Part shown: positions 1 to 7,824 of the stretch, in pieces
How the letters are laid out: each line of letters begins with the position of its first letter
Numbering within the stretch: the first letter of the stretch is position 1
NCBI GenBank assembly: GCA_004293365.1
Contig: RDYN01000011.1
Span: 1 to 64,000, forward strand
DNA: 64,000 nucleotides
Source of the DNA: Oscillatoriales cyanobacterium
GTDB lineage: Bacteria; Cyanobacteriota; Cyanobacteriia; Cyanobacteriales; Microcoleaceae
Reading direction: 5' to 3'
The notes under the pieces: generated by a model
Database searches by the model: none
Told to the model about the DNA's origin: nothing
What the model saw: only the letters and a program-made list of their open reading frames with translations
Made by a program: the position numbers and the translations under genes

Positions 1-66
1 CAAGCCTATGGATTTGTTAATTTCGACAATTTTCGAGATCGACTATTAGCTTGCTTTTCTAATTAG
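1..66 (+). mobile_element. possible C-terminal tail of an ISL3-type transposase
   Basis: Frame 1 is open from the window edge to a TAG at 64-66 and reads about 21 residues with the pattern AYGFxNFDNFRxRLLACF. From memory this resembles the last residues of IS204/IS1001/IS1096/IS1165 (ISL3) transposases. The next ~45 bases are non-coding-like and could hold the right terminal inverted repeat. If so, the element sits directly upstream of, and probably truncated, the NB-ARC gene that becomes readable near 115. Only a fragment is visible, so the family call is tentative. Confidence 0.4.
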
Positions 67-147
67 CTTTTCTTATCACCGCAAACCCAGAAGACCCGGT
101 ATTTTGCTGATGACTGCTCTGAATATAAGTGGTTATTCAAGCAGCTA

Positions 148-2043
148 GTGGAGACGGAACATCAGAGTAAAGTAATTTTTACCAGTCGAGAAAGTTTGGC
201 AGATTTGTCAAATATCGCACTCCGCGAACTGCCTCTTAAAGGACTAGAAAGAGAAGCTGCTGTCAACTTGCTAGAATCTTATCAGCGATGTTTAAACTTG
301 ACGGCTTCCTCAGAAGAATTAGCACAATTGGCGGAACGCTATCAAGGACATCCTAAAGCGTTGGAAATAGTGGCAACTTTGATTAAGGATGATAGAAAAT
401 TTAACGGAAATGTCTGTAAATTCTTAGGCGATCGCCAGTGGCTATTGATTAATACCCTCGATCGGCTTATTGATGAAGTTTTTATTCGTGTCAGTGCCTT
501 AGAAAGAACTTGCCTGACTCGGATTTCTGTATATCAAACATCGGAATATCCACTCAATACAGCAGGAATTGCAGCGCAGATGCCAGAAGTAAGCGACTAT
601 GAGTTAGAAGAGAGCATTATTCAGGGACTCAGACGCAGGCAATTGTTAGATTATGACGATAATATGGAATCTTATCAGATGCACCCGTTAATTCAAGAAA
701 AGGCTTATCGCCTCCTACGCCCTCACCCAAAAAATGTGACTCCAGAATCTAGACTCGCAAATCGGCAAGCCTATGGCTATTTCCTTAGCATTCCCCTAAA
801 ACCTCACACTGAATGGCAAGAAACTGAGGATATTAAGCCACTTTTTAGAGCGCATTATCACGCCTGTTGTGCAGAAGATTGGGATGAAGGAGCAGGGGCA
901 ATTTTCGGATGCTATAACTTTTTGCGTTTAGGATTTTATTTTCAATTTTTGAAAGCTTTGTATATCAAATTGATACCGACTGACTGGAAAAATGGGAAGC
1001 AATTAGTCACCTCTTCAGAAATTCATGCAGATATTCTCCTATGTTTGGGAGTAGCCTGCATTTATCTAGGTGAGTATCAAATTGCTAATGAATATTTATC
1101 TCATAGTTTGTCTGTTTCTCGTCAGATTGGATATTGCAAAGGTGAAGCATCATCACTATGCTCTCTTGGCGACCTTTACCTAGAAACAACTAACTGTCAA
1201 GTATCTCTGGAATATCTTAAACAAAGCTTACTGGTTGCCCGAAAGATTGAAAATAGATTCATAGAATGTCAAGTAATGATCTATGAAGGAGCTAACCAAT
1301 ATTATTTAGGAAACATTTATCTAGCGATCGAGATTTATCAAAAAGCATTACAAATAGCACGTCAAATCAACTGCCGAGAAAAGCAAGTAAGTTGCCTCAA
1401 AGACTTAGGGCTTTTTTATAACGATTTAGGTGATTATACATCAGCATTTAACTATATAAATGAATATTTGTCTATTCCTGATTGCTACAAAGGAACTCGC
1501 AGTCAAGAGGAATTACAAATATATTTAGCCAATATATATTTCAATAAAGGTGAGGAATCGACAGCTAAAACAATTGCTAAAAAAGCTCTAGAAATCGAGG
1601 CAAAATTGGGAAAAAAATCTGGTACTGATGCTTTTATATCTTTGGGAATTAACTACAATTTTTTTGAAACATATCAAGAAAGTATTAAATACTTTCATAA
1701 AAGATTAGAAAGAAGTCAGAAAATTGGCACTAGATTTGATGAGGCATGGGCTTTATATCAATTAGGAATAATTCATCAAAAATTAGGAAATCCCAATTCA
1801 TCTTTAGAGTATTTTTACAAAAGCTTTAGTATATTTCAGGAAATTGGTACCCGTGCTTATGAAGCTAAGGCATTATTAGCCTTAGCACAAATTAGCCATA
1901 TTATCAATACTATACCTCAAGAAACTATTCAAGATTACTGCGATCGCGCAGAGCAAATTTGTATCGAGCTCAACCTTCCCTTACTAGCAGAAGTACAGAA
2001 ATTTAAAACCAATCCTGCATCAATCGACAATGAACATAGTTAA
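148..2043 (+). pseudogene. 5'-truncated NB-ARC/TPR STAND-type protein
   Basis: The product starts inside an NB-ARC ATPase domain: the strand before sensor 1 (SKVIFTSRESL, like LLLTSREKP in the intact NB-ARC protein at 47410-51039) is present, but Walker A and Walker B are missing. A winged-helix region and roughly eight tetratricopeptide repeats (about residues 290-610) follow. STAND proteins of this kind act as signal-responsive ATPase switches. The GTG at 148 is only the first possible start. The same frame reads NB-ARC-like residues (SEYKWLFKQL) from about 118 and is closed by a stop at 64-66, so the N-terminal half has been lost, perhaps by insertion of the element at 1-66. The remaining 631 codons are intact, so the loss may be recent or the stub may still be translated. 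Confidence 0.7.
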
Positions 2044-2063
2044 GTTTATTGATACCATCTTAT

Positions 2064-2454
2064 TTAAGGTGGCGGTACAGGGTCAATCAGATTTTGAGCT
2101 AATTCGACAAATTGTTCGGCACAGTTAATTTGTTCCGCAGCTTGTTCGACAGTAACAGTATCAATTCCCCCGTAATCTCCACTATGAGAGCAAATCTTGA
2201 GCATCAATCAAAAATCTGTGAAACTCAGCAGGGACTCTTCCTGTGCGGGCAAATTCTCTACCGAAAGCTCCAATTACTGCGGAGTGCTTAGAAAAAGATA
2301 TTCCTTCACCATCCAAGAATGCTTCAGCAATATAAAACATAGCATAATAAGCGCGAGCAGCGGCATAGCCGGGAAAGCCATTATCTAGCAATAATTTTGC
2401 CGCACAGATGCTTTCGCGAGATTTCGGGATTAATTCTAATTGTTCGGGTTTCAT
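2064..2454 (-). pseudogene. HEPN-domain protein, frameshifted near the C-terminus
   Basis: The first 90 codons encode a HEPN domain (SRESICAAKLLLDNGFP, ARAYYAMFYIAEAFL, FSKHSAVIGAFGREF, RVPAEFHRFLIDAQD) and stop at 2182. Reading on in another frame from about 2190 to a TAA at 2064-2066 gives the family's normal ending (SGDYG, then EQAAEQINCAEQFVELA). A one- or two-base indel near the GATTTG at the break explains this. HEPN proteins paired with minimal nucleotidyltransferases are RNase toxins or related effectors. The ATG overlaps the stop of the upstream nucleotidyltransferase gene (ATGA type), so the two form one operon. The missing tail probably inactivates the protein. Confidence 0.75.
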
Positions 2455-2777
2455 AAAGCTATTCCCTCTTTACGAATGTTCCTCAATAAAGGCCCGTTGT
2501 AGTTCGCAAACCGATGCTCGTCCATAAACAAACAACTAAGCACTTCATCATTTTGGAGAGACAAGTCAGCCCGAATATAGCTGGTTCTTTTGATTTCTTC
2601 GCCGGAATTGACTTGTCCTTTGAGCACTACCAAAATATCAATATCAGAGTCGGGTTCTGCGTCGCCCCGCGCTTGGGAAACGTAGAGTACCATTTGGGTT
2701 AGCCGATCGCCATACAGGAGCTCAAATTGATCTCGCAACTGAGTTAAAATAGTCTGGAGCTTATTATTGACGTTCAT
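2451..2777 (-). CDS. MNT-type minimal nucleotidyltransferase (HEPN partner)
   Basis: A small nucleotidyltransferase-fold protein of about 108 residues from ATG 2777; a TTG-initiated version to 2819 is possible but less likely. The core motif reads YVSQARGDAEPDSDIDILVV. The Asp pair of the GSx(10)DxD signature is present, but the Gly of the Gly-Ser step is Val. In MntA-type antitoxins this fold transfers AMP onto the HEPN partner. Its stop overlaps the start of the frameshifted HEPN gene. With the partner broken and the Gly replaced, this looks like a decaying toxin-antitoxin module, although the Gly loss may be tolerated. Confidence 0.75.
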   Translation of the reverse strand: MNVNNKLQTILTQLRDQFELLYGDRLTQMVLYVSQARGDAEPDSDIDILVVLKGQVNSGEEIKRTSYIRADLSLQNDEVLSCLFMDEHRFANYNGPLLRNIRKEGIAL

Positions 2778-2854
2778 ATTGGTTGTCGTGGATGCTGGAA
2801 TGGCGATGGGGCTTGTCAATCTACGTACATAGTATCGTTTAAATGCACAAAGAT

Positions 2855-3010
2855 GGATCCCCCCTAACCCCCCTTAAGAAGGGGGGGACAGGAGCGTTAT
2901 CAAAGTCCTGCTGTTTAAGGATGGATAGGAGCGTTATCAAAGTCCTGCTATTTAAGGAGAGAAAGGAGTGTTCTCAAAGTCCCCCTTCTTAAGGGGGATT
3001 TAGGGGGATC
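2855..3010 (-). repeat. GATCCCCCTAA-type palindromic repeat with internal 37-bp direct repeats
   Basis: The outer arms (2855-2889 and 2980-3010) are inverted copies of the CCCCCTAA...CTTAAGAAGGGGG family. Between them a 37-bp unit starting GGAGCGTTATCAAAG occurs at 2891 and 2928, with a partial third copy at 2965. Related arms occur at 47141-47227 and 54310-54392. The element fills the space between the nucleotidyltransferase start and the ackA stop. Confidence 0.8.
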
Positions 3011-3034
3011 TAGACTGAACTTTAAGCGATATTT

Positions 3035-4249
3035 CTAGCGGTGAGAAACATCCCAACATTCCCGCGCAATCTCCCAATCTTCCTGAGTATGAATCACCAA
3101 AACCCGCACTGTAGAATCAACCGCCGCAATATCAGCATCAACCGGCCAATTCAAATTCTTCTCCCCATCCAACCTTAACCCAATAAATCCAAAAGCTTCG
3201 CAAGCAGCAGCCCTGACAACAGCCGAATTTTCCCCAACACCCGCCGTAAAAATCAAAGCATCCAACCCGCCCAAACTCGCCAACATCGCCCCGATACCGG
3301 CCCGCAAACGGTGCACGTAAATATCGAAAGCAAGTTGAGCCCGAGAATTGCCATTTACGATCGCCTCCGCAACCAGCCGCATATCGCTAGAAACCCCAGA
3401 AATCCCCTTCAAACCAGAATTCCGATTCAGAATATTATCGAGTTCCTCAGCAGTAAAGTGCGCTCGCCTTAACAGATGAATTATGATACCAGGATCGATC
3501 GCACCCGATCGACTCCCCATCATCAAACCATCCAAAGGAGTAAAACCCATAGTAGTGTCAACACTCCGGCCACCGCGAACCGCCGCCAGAGAGCATCCGT
3601 TGCCCAAATGACAGCTAATCAGGCGCAAATCTGCCAAATCGCGGTTCAGAATTTGAGCCGCCCTGCGAGCGCAATATTGATGGCTAATGCCGTGGAAACC
3701 GTAGCGGCGAATCCCCTCTTGCACCCATTCGTAGGGGCCCGGATAGACAAACGCAGCGGGCGGCAAATTCGAGTGAAAAGCTGTATCAAAAACTGCGACT
3801 TGCGGCACATTTCCCAGTATTTTTTCAATGGCTTCGATACCTTCCAAGTTAACCGGATTGTGGACGGGAGCAAACTCAGATAAACGGGCAATTTCCTGTT
3901 TGACTTCCGGCGAAATCAGCGTGCTTTGCTGATAGTTTTCCCCGCCGTGAACCACGCGATGACCGACAATATCAATCTCGTTTAAACTGTTAATAACTTG
4001 AGTTTCACCCTGCCACAGAGTCTCTAGCATTCGAGCGATCGCCCCAGCGCGATAATCCGAGGCAATTTCTTGCTCAAACCTATGACCAGCAGCAGTTGTG
4101 ACTTGCAACTCCCCCGCACCTTCGCGGTGAGTCCAGTCTATTTTTGCTTCCCAGAGAGGTTCTGGCGGGCGATCGGGAAGCGTGTCATTTAGTTCGTAAA
4201 AGCAGCTTTTTTGACTGCTAGAACCTGCATTTAAAACTAAGATTTTCAT
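3035..4249 (-). CDS. ackA: acetate kinase
   Basis: Interconverts acetyl phosphate + ADP and acetate + ATP in the cytoplasm. The 404-residue product from ATG 4249 (MKILVLNAGSSS) has the family signatures: the N-terminal NAGSSS phosphate-binding motif, VVHGGENY, the catalytic Asp in VAVFDTAFH, FHGISHQYCA, the glycine-rich GNGCSLAAV with MGFTPLDGL, and GVGENS near the C-terminus. An upstream in-frame ATG (4294) would add a hydrophobic leader encoded inside a repeat, so the internal start was chosen. Phosphoketolase at 7825-10296 on the same strand makes acetyl phosphate, so the two genes can form a route from sugar phosphates to acetate and ATP. Confidence 0.95.
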   Translation of the reverse strand: MKILVLNAGSSSQKSCFYELNDTLPDRPPEPLWEAKIDWTHREGAGELQVTTAAGHRFEQEIASDYRAGAIARMLETLWQGETQVINSLNEIDIVGHRVVHGGENYQQSTLISPEVKQEIARLSEFAPVHNPVNLEGIEAIEKILGNVPQVAVFDTAFHSNLPPAAFVYPGPYEWVQEGIRRYGFHGISHQYCARRAAQILNRDLADLRLISCHLGNGCSLAAVRGGRSVDTTMGFTPLDGLMMGSRSGAIDPGIIIHLLRRAHFTAEELDNILNRNSGLKGISGVSSDMRLVAEAIVNGNSRAQLAFDIYVHRLRAGIGAMLASLGGLDALIFTAGVGENSAVVRAAACEAFGFIGLRLDGEKNLNWPVDADIAAVDSTVRVLVIHTQEDWEIARECWDVSHR

Positions 4250-4272
4250 GATAATCGGTAATAGATAAAAAT

Positions 4273-4347
4273 GTAGGGTGTGCACTGCACACATTCCTAA
4301 TCGGTTGTGCTGATAGACGCTTCGGGTGCGCAGTGCACACCTTACCC
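4273..4347. repeat. GTAGGGTGxGCACTGCxCAC interspersed repeat pair
   Basis: Two inverted copies of a GTAGGGTGTGCACTGCACAC-like sequence lie just upstream of ackA. The same family appears near 10557, 23405 and 32695. Each copy holds a TGCACTGCA/TGCGCAGTGCA palindrome. Confidence 0.6.
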
Positions 4348-4474
4348 GAAATCTAAGATTAAGAAACTTATCAAAATGTTAAGTATTAATGCAATATGTA
4401 GCCAAGCGTTGCAGTAGTTTGATATACCTTCATCATCAGATTTTCATTCATTAAAGTTTAAGGAGCCGATCGCC

Positions 4475-4735
4475 ATGTTGACAACTATTTTATTAACCGT
4501 TGCGCCCAGAACCGTAGAATGGAGCCCCACCATTGGGCTGATTATGGTTGTGTGCAATATTCTAGCCATTGCTTTCGGCAAATTAACAATCCAGCATCAG
4601 AGCACAGGTGGGGCAATGCCTTCAGCGAATATGTTCGGCGGTTTTGGTTTGGGTGCAGTCTTGGGAACCACCTGCTTTGGTCATATTTTGGGCGCAGGTA
4701 CGATTTTAGGATTGTCTTACATTGGCGCGATTTAG
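4475..4735 (+). CDS. psaK: photosystem I reaction centre subunit PsaK
   Basis: An 86-residue thylakoid membrane protein with two hydrophobic helices (about residues 17-37 and 60-84) separated by a polar loop with QHQSTGGAMPSANMFGGFG, the pattern of PsaK, the peripheral PSI antenna subunit that binds chlorophyll at the PsaA side. The length matches the family. A good ribosome-binding site (AAGGAG) lies about 9 bases before the ATG. It is a single gene divergent from ackA, with about 225 bp of shared upstream sequence. No light-response element was identified. Confidence 0.93.
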   Translation: MLTTILLTVAPRTVEWSPTIGLIMVVCNILAIAFGKLTIQHQSTGGAMPSANMFGGFGLGAVLGTTCFGHILGAGTILGLSYIGAI

Positions 4736-4762
4736 AATCTAGGTGGGGACTGCACACCTTTT

Positions 4763-5401
4763 CTAAGTACCGGGTAAATTGCGGAGGTTTTCATCCAAGT
4801 GCGATCGATCGCCCAAAACCTCCAGCATAGGCCCGCGCACATCAAACTTGACAATACTAATAGAAGCTGCTAAAGCGGCAATGCGATTGCGATAACTTCC
4901 CAAATCAATCCCCAACAAACTGCACAGAATAATCCGAATAGTCGCCTTGTGGGAAACCACCAAAACATTACCATTCTTGTACTTTTCCTGAATTTCTGCG
5001 ATCACTAAGGACGATCGGCTAGCAATTTGCACAGAAGTTTCCCCCTCAGTCGGTGCATTCCAAGCCGGTTCCGTCAACCAATTAATGTAATCTTGGGCAT
5101 ATTTTTCGCGAACAGATTCAACCGTTTCGCCTTCCCACTTGCCGTACTTAATTTCTTTCAATCCGTCGCGGAGTTGCATTTCAATTCCCACAACATCGCA
5201 CAAAGGTGTTGCAGTTGCGATCGTGCGCTTCATCGGACTGACATAAACAGCATCCCAAGGCAATTTTGCGTAATTTGTGGCAAACTGTTCGGCCATCATA
5301 GAACCTTCGGCTGTCAATTCTGGGTCGAGGTCGCCGCAGAAACCGCCACTTTTGCTGTAAACTGTTTCACCGTGGCGTAGAAAGTAGATTTTTAAGCTCA
5401 T
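4763..5401 (-). CDS. histidine phosphatase (phosphoglycerate-mutase-like)
   Basis: A 212-residue member of the histidine phosphatase superfamily, branch 1. The phosphorylated His lies in FLRHGETVYS (residues 7-16). The supporting catalytic residues are seen in VSPMKRTIATATPL and in VVSHKATIRIIL (second His). The substrate cannot be read from the sequence; family members act on phosphoglycerate, alpha-ribazole phosphate, fructose bisphosphate and others. It is convergent with psaK, with only 27 bp between the stops. Confidence 0.85.
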   Translation of the reverse strand: MSLKIYFLRHGETVYSKSGGFCGDLDPELTAEGSMMAEQFATNYAKLPWDAVYVSPMKRTIATATPLCDVVGIEMQLRDGLKEIKYGKWEGETVESVREKYAQDYINWLTEPAWNAPTEGETSVQIASRSSLVIAEIQEKYKNGNVLVVSHKATIRIILCSLLGIDLGSYRNRIAALAASISIVKFDVRGPMLEVLGDRSHLDENLRNLPGT

Positions 5402-5506
5402 AAATTCCTAGGTTTGTTCTTCAGTCCGCGCAGGCGGACTTCGTTCGTGTAGTAGCGGTTTCAACCGCCGATTATTTCAACCGCCGATTTCATTTGTTTT
5501 CTCATT

Positions 5507-6196
5507 TTAACAAAAAAGCCTAAAAAAATCTTTCAAATCATCGAGGGCAGAATTATCCCAATCCCAAATATCTTTTTTGTGTTCCATAACATAATCAAAC
5601 TCAGACATACTGCATTTACTTCCAGCTCGTTTTTGTTCCTGCTTTGAGCAAGTATCAAATCTAATATAGTTGCTAATCCAGAATTTATCAAACTCTTTCT
5701 GGTTGATTTTCTTTCCCTGACTTTCAAGGCAAGTTTTCCAGCTATTCAAACAATCAGCATAGGTCGAATCTTTAGCCTTGATTGCCTTTAAAAGCGTTTC
5801 CAGTTCACCTTTACCTCCAACATTTGTAAAGTAACAAGCCAATTTTGCATTTGTTCCATGATCTGTTGTACAAATATCGATAAATTGTTTAGTGCTTGAC
5901 AAGCTTTCAGCTTCAAACACTTGTTGTATACATCTATCTACAAATTTTAGCCGTTCTTGCTCTGAATCGTTATCAATATCGATAATAATTCCTATTTTTT
6001 CTATATCTTTTTTTTGCAGATCGGCTTCTAAATCTTTTAAAGTATTGATTAACTTTTTTTCGCTCAAGCCTTCCAAACTTTCATAATCATCTATATAAAT
6101 AGGTGGTTCTACCTGGATATCGCAGTTGATAAAATCAACCACTGCTTTCATAAAAATTGCATCATTTTTACTTTCTACTATGACAATATTACTCAC
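5507..6196 (-). CDS. TOPRIM-fold protein (DUF3226-like), partner of AAA ATPase
   Basis: A 229-residue protein with a TOPRIM layout: a Glu in the first strand (IVIVESKNDAIF, Glu8), a DxD motif after the second strand (IGIIIDIDND, about residues 88-97) and a conserved-looking FIDICTTDHGTNAKL strand. TOPRIM nucleases use this Glu and Asp set to bind divalent metal. The start overlaps the 3' end of the upstream ATPase gene by 8 bp, so the pair is co-translated. ATPase + TOPRIM is the OLD-nuclease architecture split over two genes, as in PARIS (AriA/AriB). The TOPRIM protein here is short, and I cannot assign it to DUF4435 or DUF3226 with certainty. Confidence 0.65.
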   Translation of the reverse strand: MSNIVIVESKNDAIFMKAVVDFINCDIQVEPPIYIDDYESLEGLSEKKLINTLKDLEADLQKKDIEKIGIIIDIDNDSEQERLKFVDRCIQQVFEAESLSSTKQFIDICTTDHGTNAKLACYFTNVGGKGELETLLKAIKAKDSTYADCLNSWKTCLESQGKKINQKEFDKFWISNYIRFDTCSKQEQKRAGSKCSMSEFDYVMEHKKDIWDWDNSALDDLKDFFRLFC

Positions 6197-7310
6197 CTCT
6201 CACTCCTTTTTGATGCTCTAGTGCGTAATTCAATGTTTCCAAATCGCGTCGGATACCGATTATTTGATTTGTTTTGGGTTTCTTTGCTAGTTCAAAATAT
6301 GCGCTGCTACATTCCTGATTTGGTTCCAAACCAACATCAGCAAATGCTTGCAGCATCTCTAAACTGTGAGTTGTCGCAAAAATCTGGGTATCCAGTTCAA
6401 CCGCTAACCGAAATAACACTCTCCAAAACTCCCGCTGATTTGTATAGTGAATGCCGTTTTCTATTTCATCGATCAGCAAGATTTTATGCTCACTGTTTAC
6501 TAATTTCAAGATAATGTCTGCAACTCTGTTCATTGCATCTCCAAACAATGATAGAGGCAAACGCTTTTCGCCTTTTCTTCTCAAGTAAAGTGTGGGTTCT
6601 CCTATTGAAAAACTCTCTACCGATTCGATCGCCGGATCGATAACTTGAAAAGCTTTCAAAACTTGGTTGTCTTTTTCAGCCAAACGCGCGCGATCGAATT
6701 CTTGCATAAGATATGTTCCCGAAGACCTCATACAGGATGGAATAAAAGGCGGTTCGGTAGCACGATGACGACCTTGACCTATGAATTTTTTTGAACTAGC
6801 TATTACAGCGGAATCAATAGTTTCTCGATCCTCTCGAATAAACTTAATATTTAGAACCAATAAATCATCTTGATACTTTAAAAATGACTCTCTTAATCTT
6901 TCTACATTTCGAGCTGAAAAAATATTGTTCACATCTCCAGATTCATCTATCCAAATTTCTATTTTATGTACGACGTTAGTCTTATCTTTTCCATGAATTA
7001 CTATAACAGCCTCTTTGTTGAGAGAATAAAAGAAGTTGGCCCATCCCCTCTTGTATTTTGATTCTATTGATTCTGTGGATTCTATTGGTTCTAACCATTC
7101 TGATGATTCTGACGATTCTGATGATTCCATTCTCAGGGTTTTTAACGCGAATATACTGCTACCGTCGGGATCGTTAAAAAGCAAAAGTGCTTCTAGCAAG
7201 GCTGTCTTGCCAGCATTGTTTTTTCCGCCGATTAAATTGACTCTTTCAAACCCAGAAATTTTGATGTGTTCAAAGCACCGAAAATTTTGGATTTCTATTT
7301 CTTTGAGCAT
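6189..7310 (-). CDS. AAA_15/OLD-type ABC ATPase
   Basis: A 373-residue ATPase of the RecF/OLD type. The N-terminus (LKEIEIQNFRCFEHIKI) and Walker A (GGKNNAGKTALLEALLLF, about residues 28-45) are typical of SMC/RecF-like ABC ATPases. Walker B is HKILLIDEIENGIHY, followed by a D-loop region and QIFATTHSLEML. A Ser/Glu-rich stretch (about residues 60-84) is encoded by 9-bp DNA repeats and probably forms a disordered loop. No nuclease domain is fused; the downstream overlapping TOPRIM gene supplies it. In PARIS and related systems the ATPase senses a phage trigger and releases the TOPRIM nuclease. A defence role here is inferred from architecture. Confidence 0.8.
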   Translation of the reverse strand: MLKEIEIQNFRCFEHIKISGFERVNLIGGKNNAGKTALLEALLLFNDPDGSSIFALKTLRMESSESSESSEWLEPIESTESIESKYKRGWANFFYSLNKEAVIVIHGKDKTNVVHKIEIWIDESGDVNNIFSARNVERLRESFLKYQDDLLVLNIKFIREDRETIDSAVIASSKKFIGQGRHRATEPPFIPSCMRSSGTYLMQEFDRARLAEKDNQVLKAFQVIDPAIESVESFSIGEPTLYLRRKGEKRLPLSLFGDAMNRVADIILKLVNSEHKILLIDEIENGIHYTNQREFWRVLFRLAVELDTQIFATTHSLEMLQAFADVGLEPNQECSSAYFELAKKPKTNQIIGIRRDLETLNYALEHQKGVRGE

Positions 7311-7463
7311 TACCGCCTCTTGTGAATGGACAAATCCTAGATCATGGTTGATTTATGCTAAGATCACCTACATATTATGTTGTTTTAATTATATACTAGA
7401 GGATCGCGCGCTAGCCTCATTAACGCAGATGGCACAAGCATGAAGATATCGATAGACCCGCAA

Positions 7464-7676
7464 GTCCGCCGGGGGTTGAAAACCCCCGTCTCATAGCGAA
7501 AGTCCTCTGCAAGAGGACTGAAAAGCCAATTAAATAAACCACTTAATCCTCAATTGTAAACCTCCAACCTCTAATTTTAAATCAATCATTCCCAATCTCA
7601 AATCTCAAATCTCAAATTGCCAGTCGGTTTCAACCGACTTTCGCTATGAGACAGGGGTTTTCAACCCCTGGCGGAC
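7464..7676. repeat. 41-bp perfect inverted repeat pair
   Basis: The left arm (7464-7504) and right arm (7636-7676) are reverse complements over 41 bases by eye. Each arm itself contains small hairpins (GGGGGTTGAAAACCCCC; AGGGGTTTTCAACCCCT). The ~130-bp core is AT-rich with short TCAAATC-type repeats. It resembles a non-autonomous element or an RNA hairpin in the intergenic region between the ATPase and phosphoketolase genes. Confidence 0.8.
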
Positions 7677-7719
7677 TCGGGAACAAACGACAAATAAACG
7701 AGTACCTAAAAAAGAGGAC

Positions 7720-7823
7720 AGGTTTGTAGTGAGGACTTTAGTCCGCATCAATCAGGTTTGTAGTGAGGACTTTAGTCCGCATCAATCTAGCTTAAGAAGG
7801 ACTAAAGTCCTGACTGCGAACCT
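7720..7823. repeat. TTTGTAGTGAGGACTTTAGTCC interspersed repeats
   Basis: Two direct copies of a 33-bp unit (GGTTTGTAGTGAGGACTTTA followed by GTCCGCATCAATC) and one inverted half (GGACTAAAGTCCTGACTGCG) immediately follow the phosphoketolase stop. The AGGACT/AGTCCT palindrome may fold and act as a transcription end. The same family occurs at 28695-28793, 37845-38091 and 40415-40482. Confidence 0.75.
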
Positions 7824-7824
7824 A

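Noticed and set aside
5507-7310. Calling the ATPase/TOPRIM pair PARIS outright
   Set aside because: The TOPRIM protein is shorter than AriB and its DUF4435 identity cannot be shown by eye; only the general architecture is claimed.
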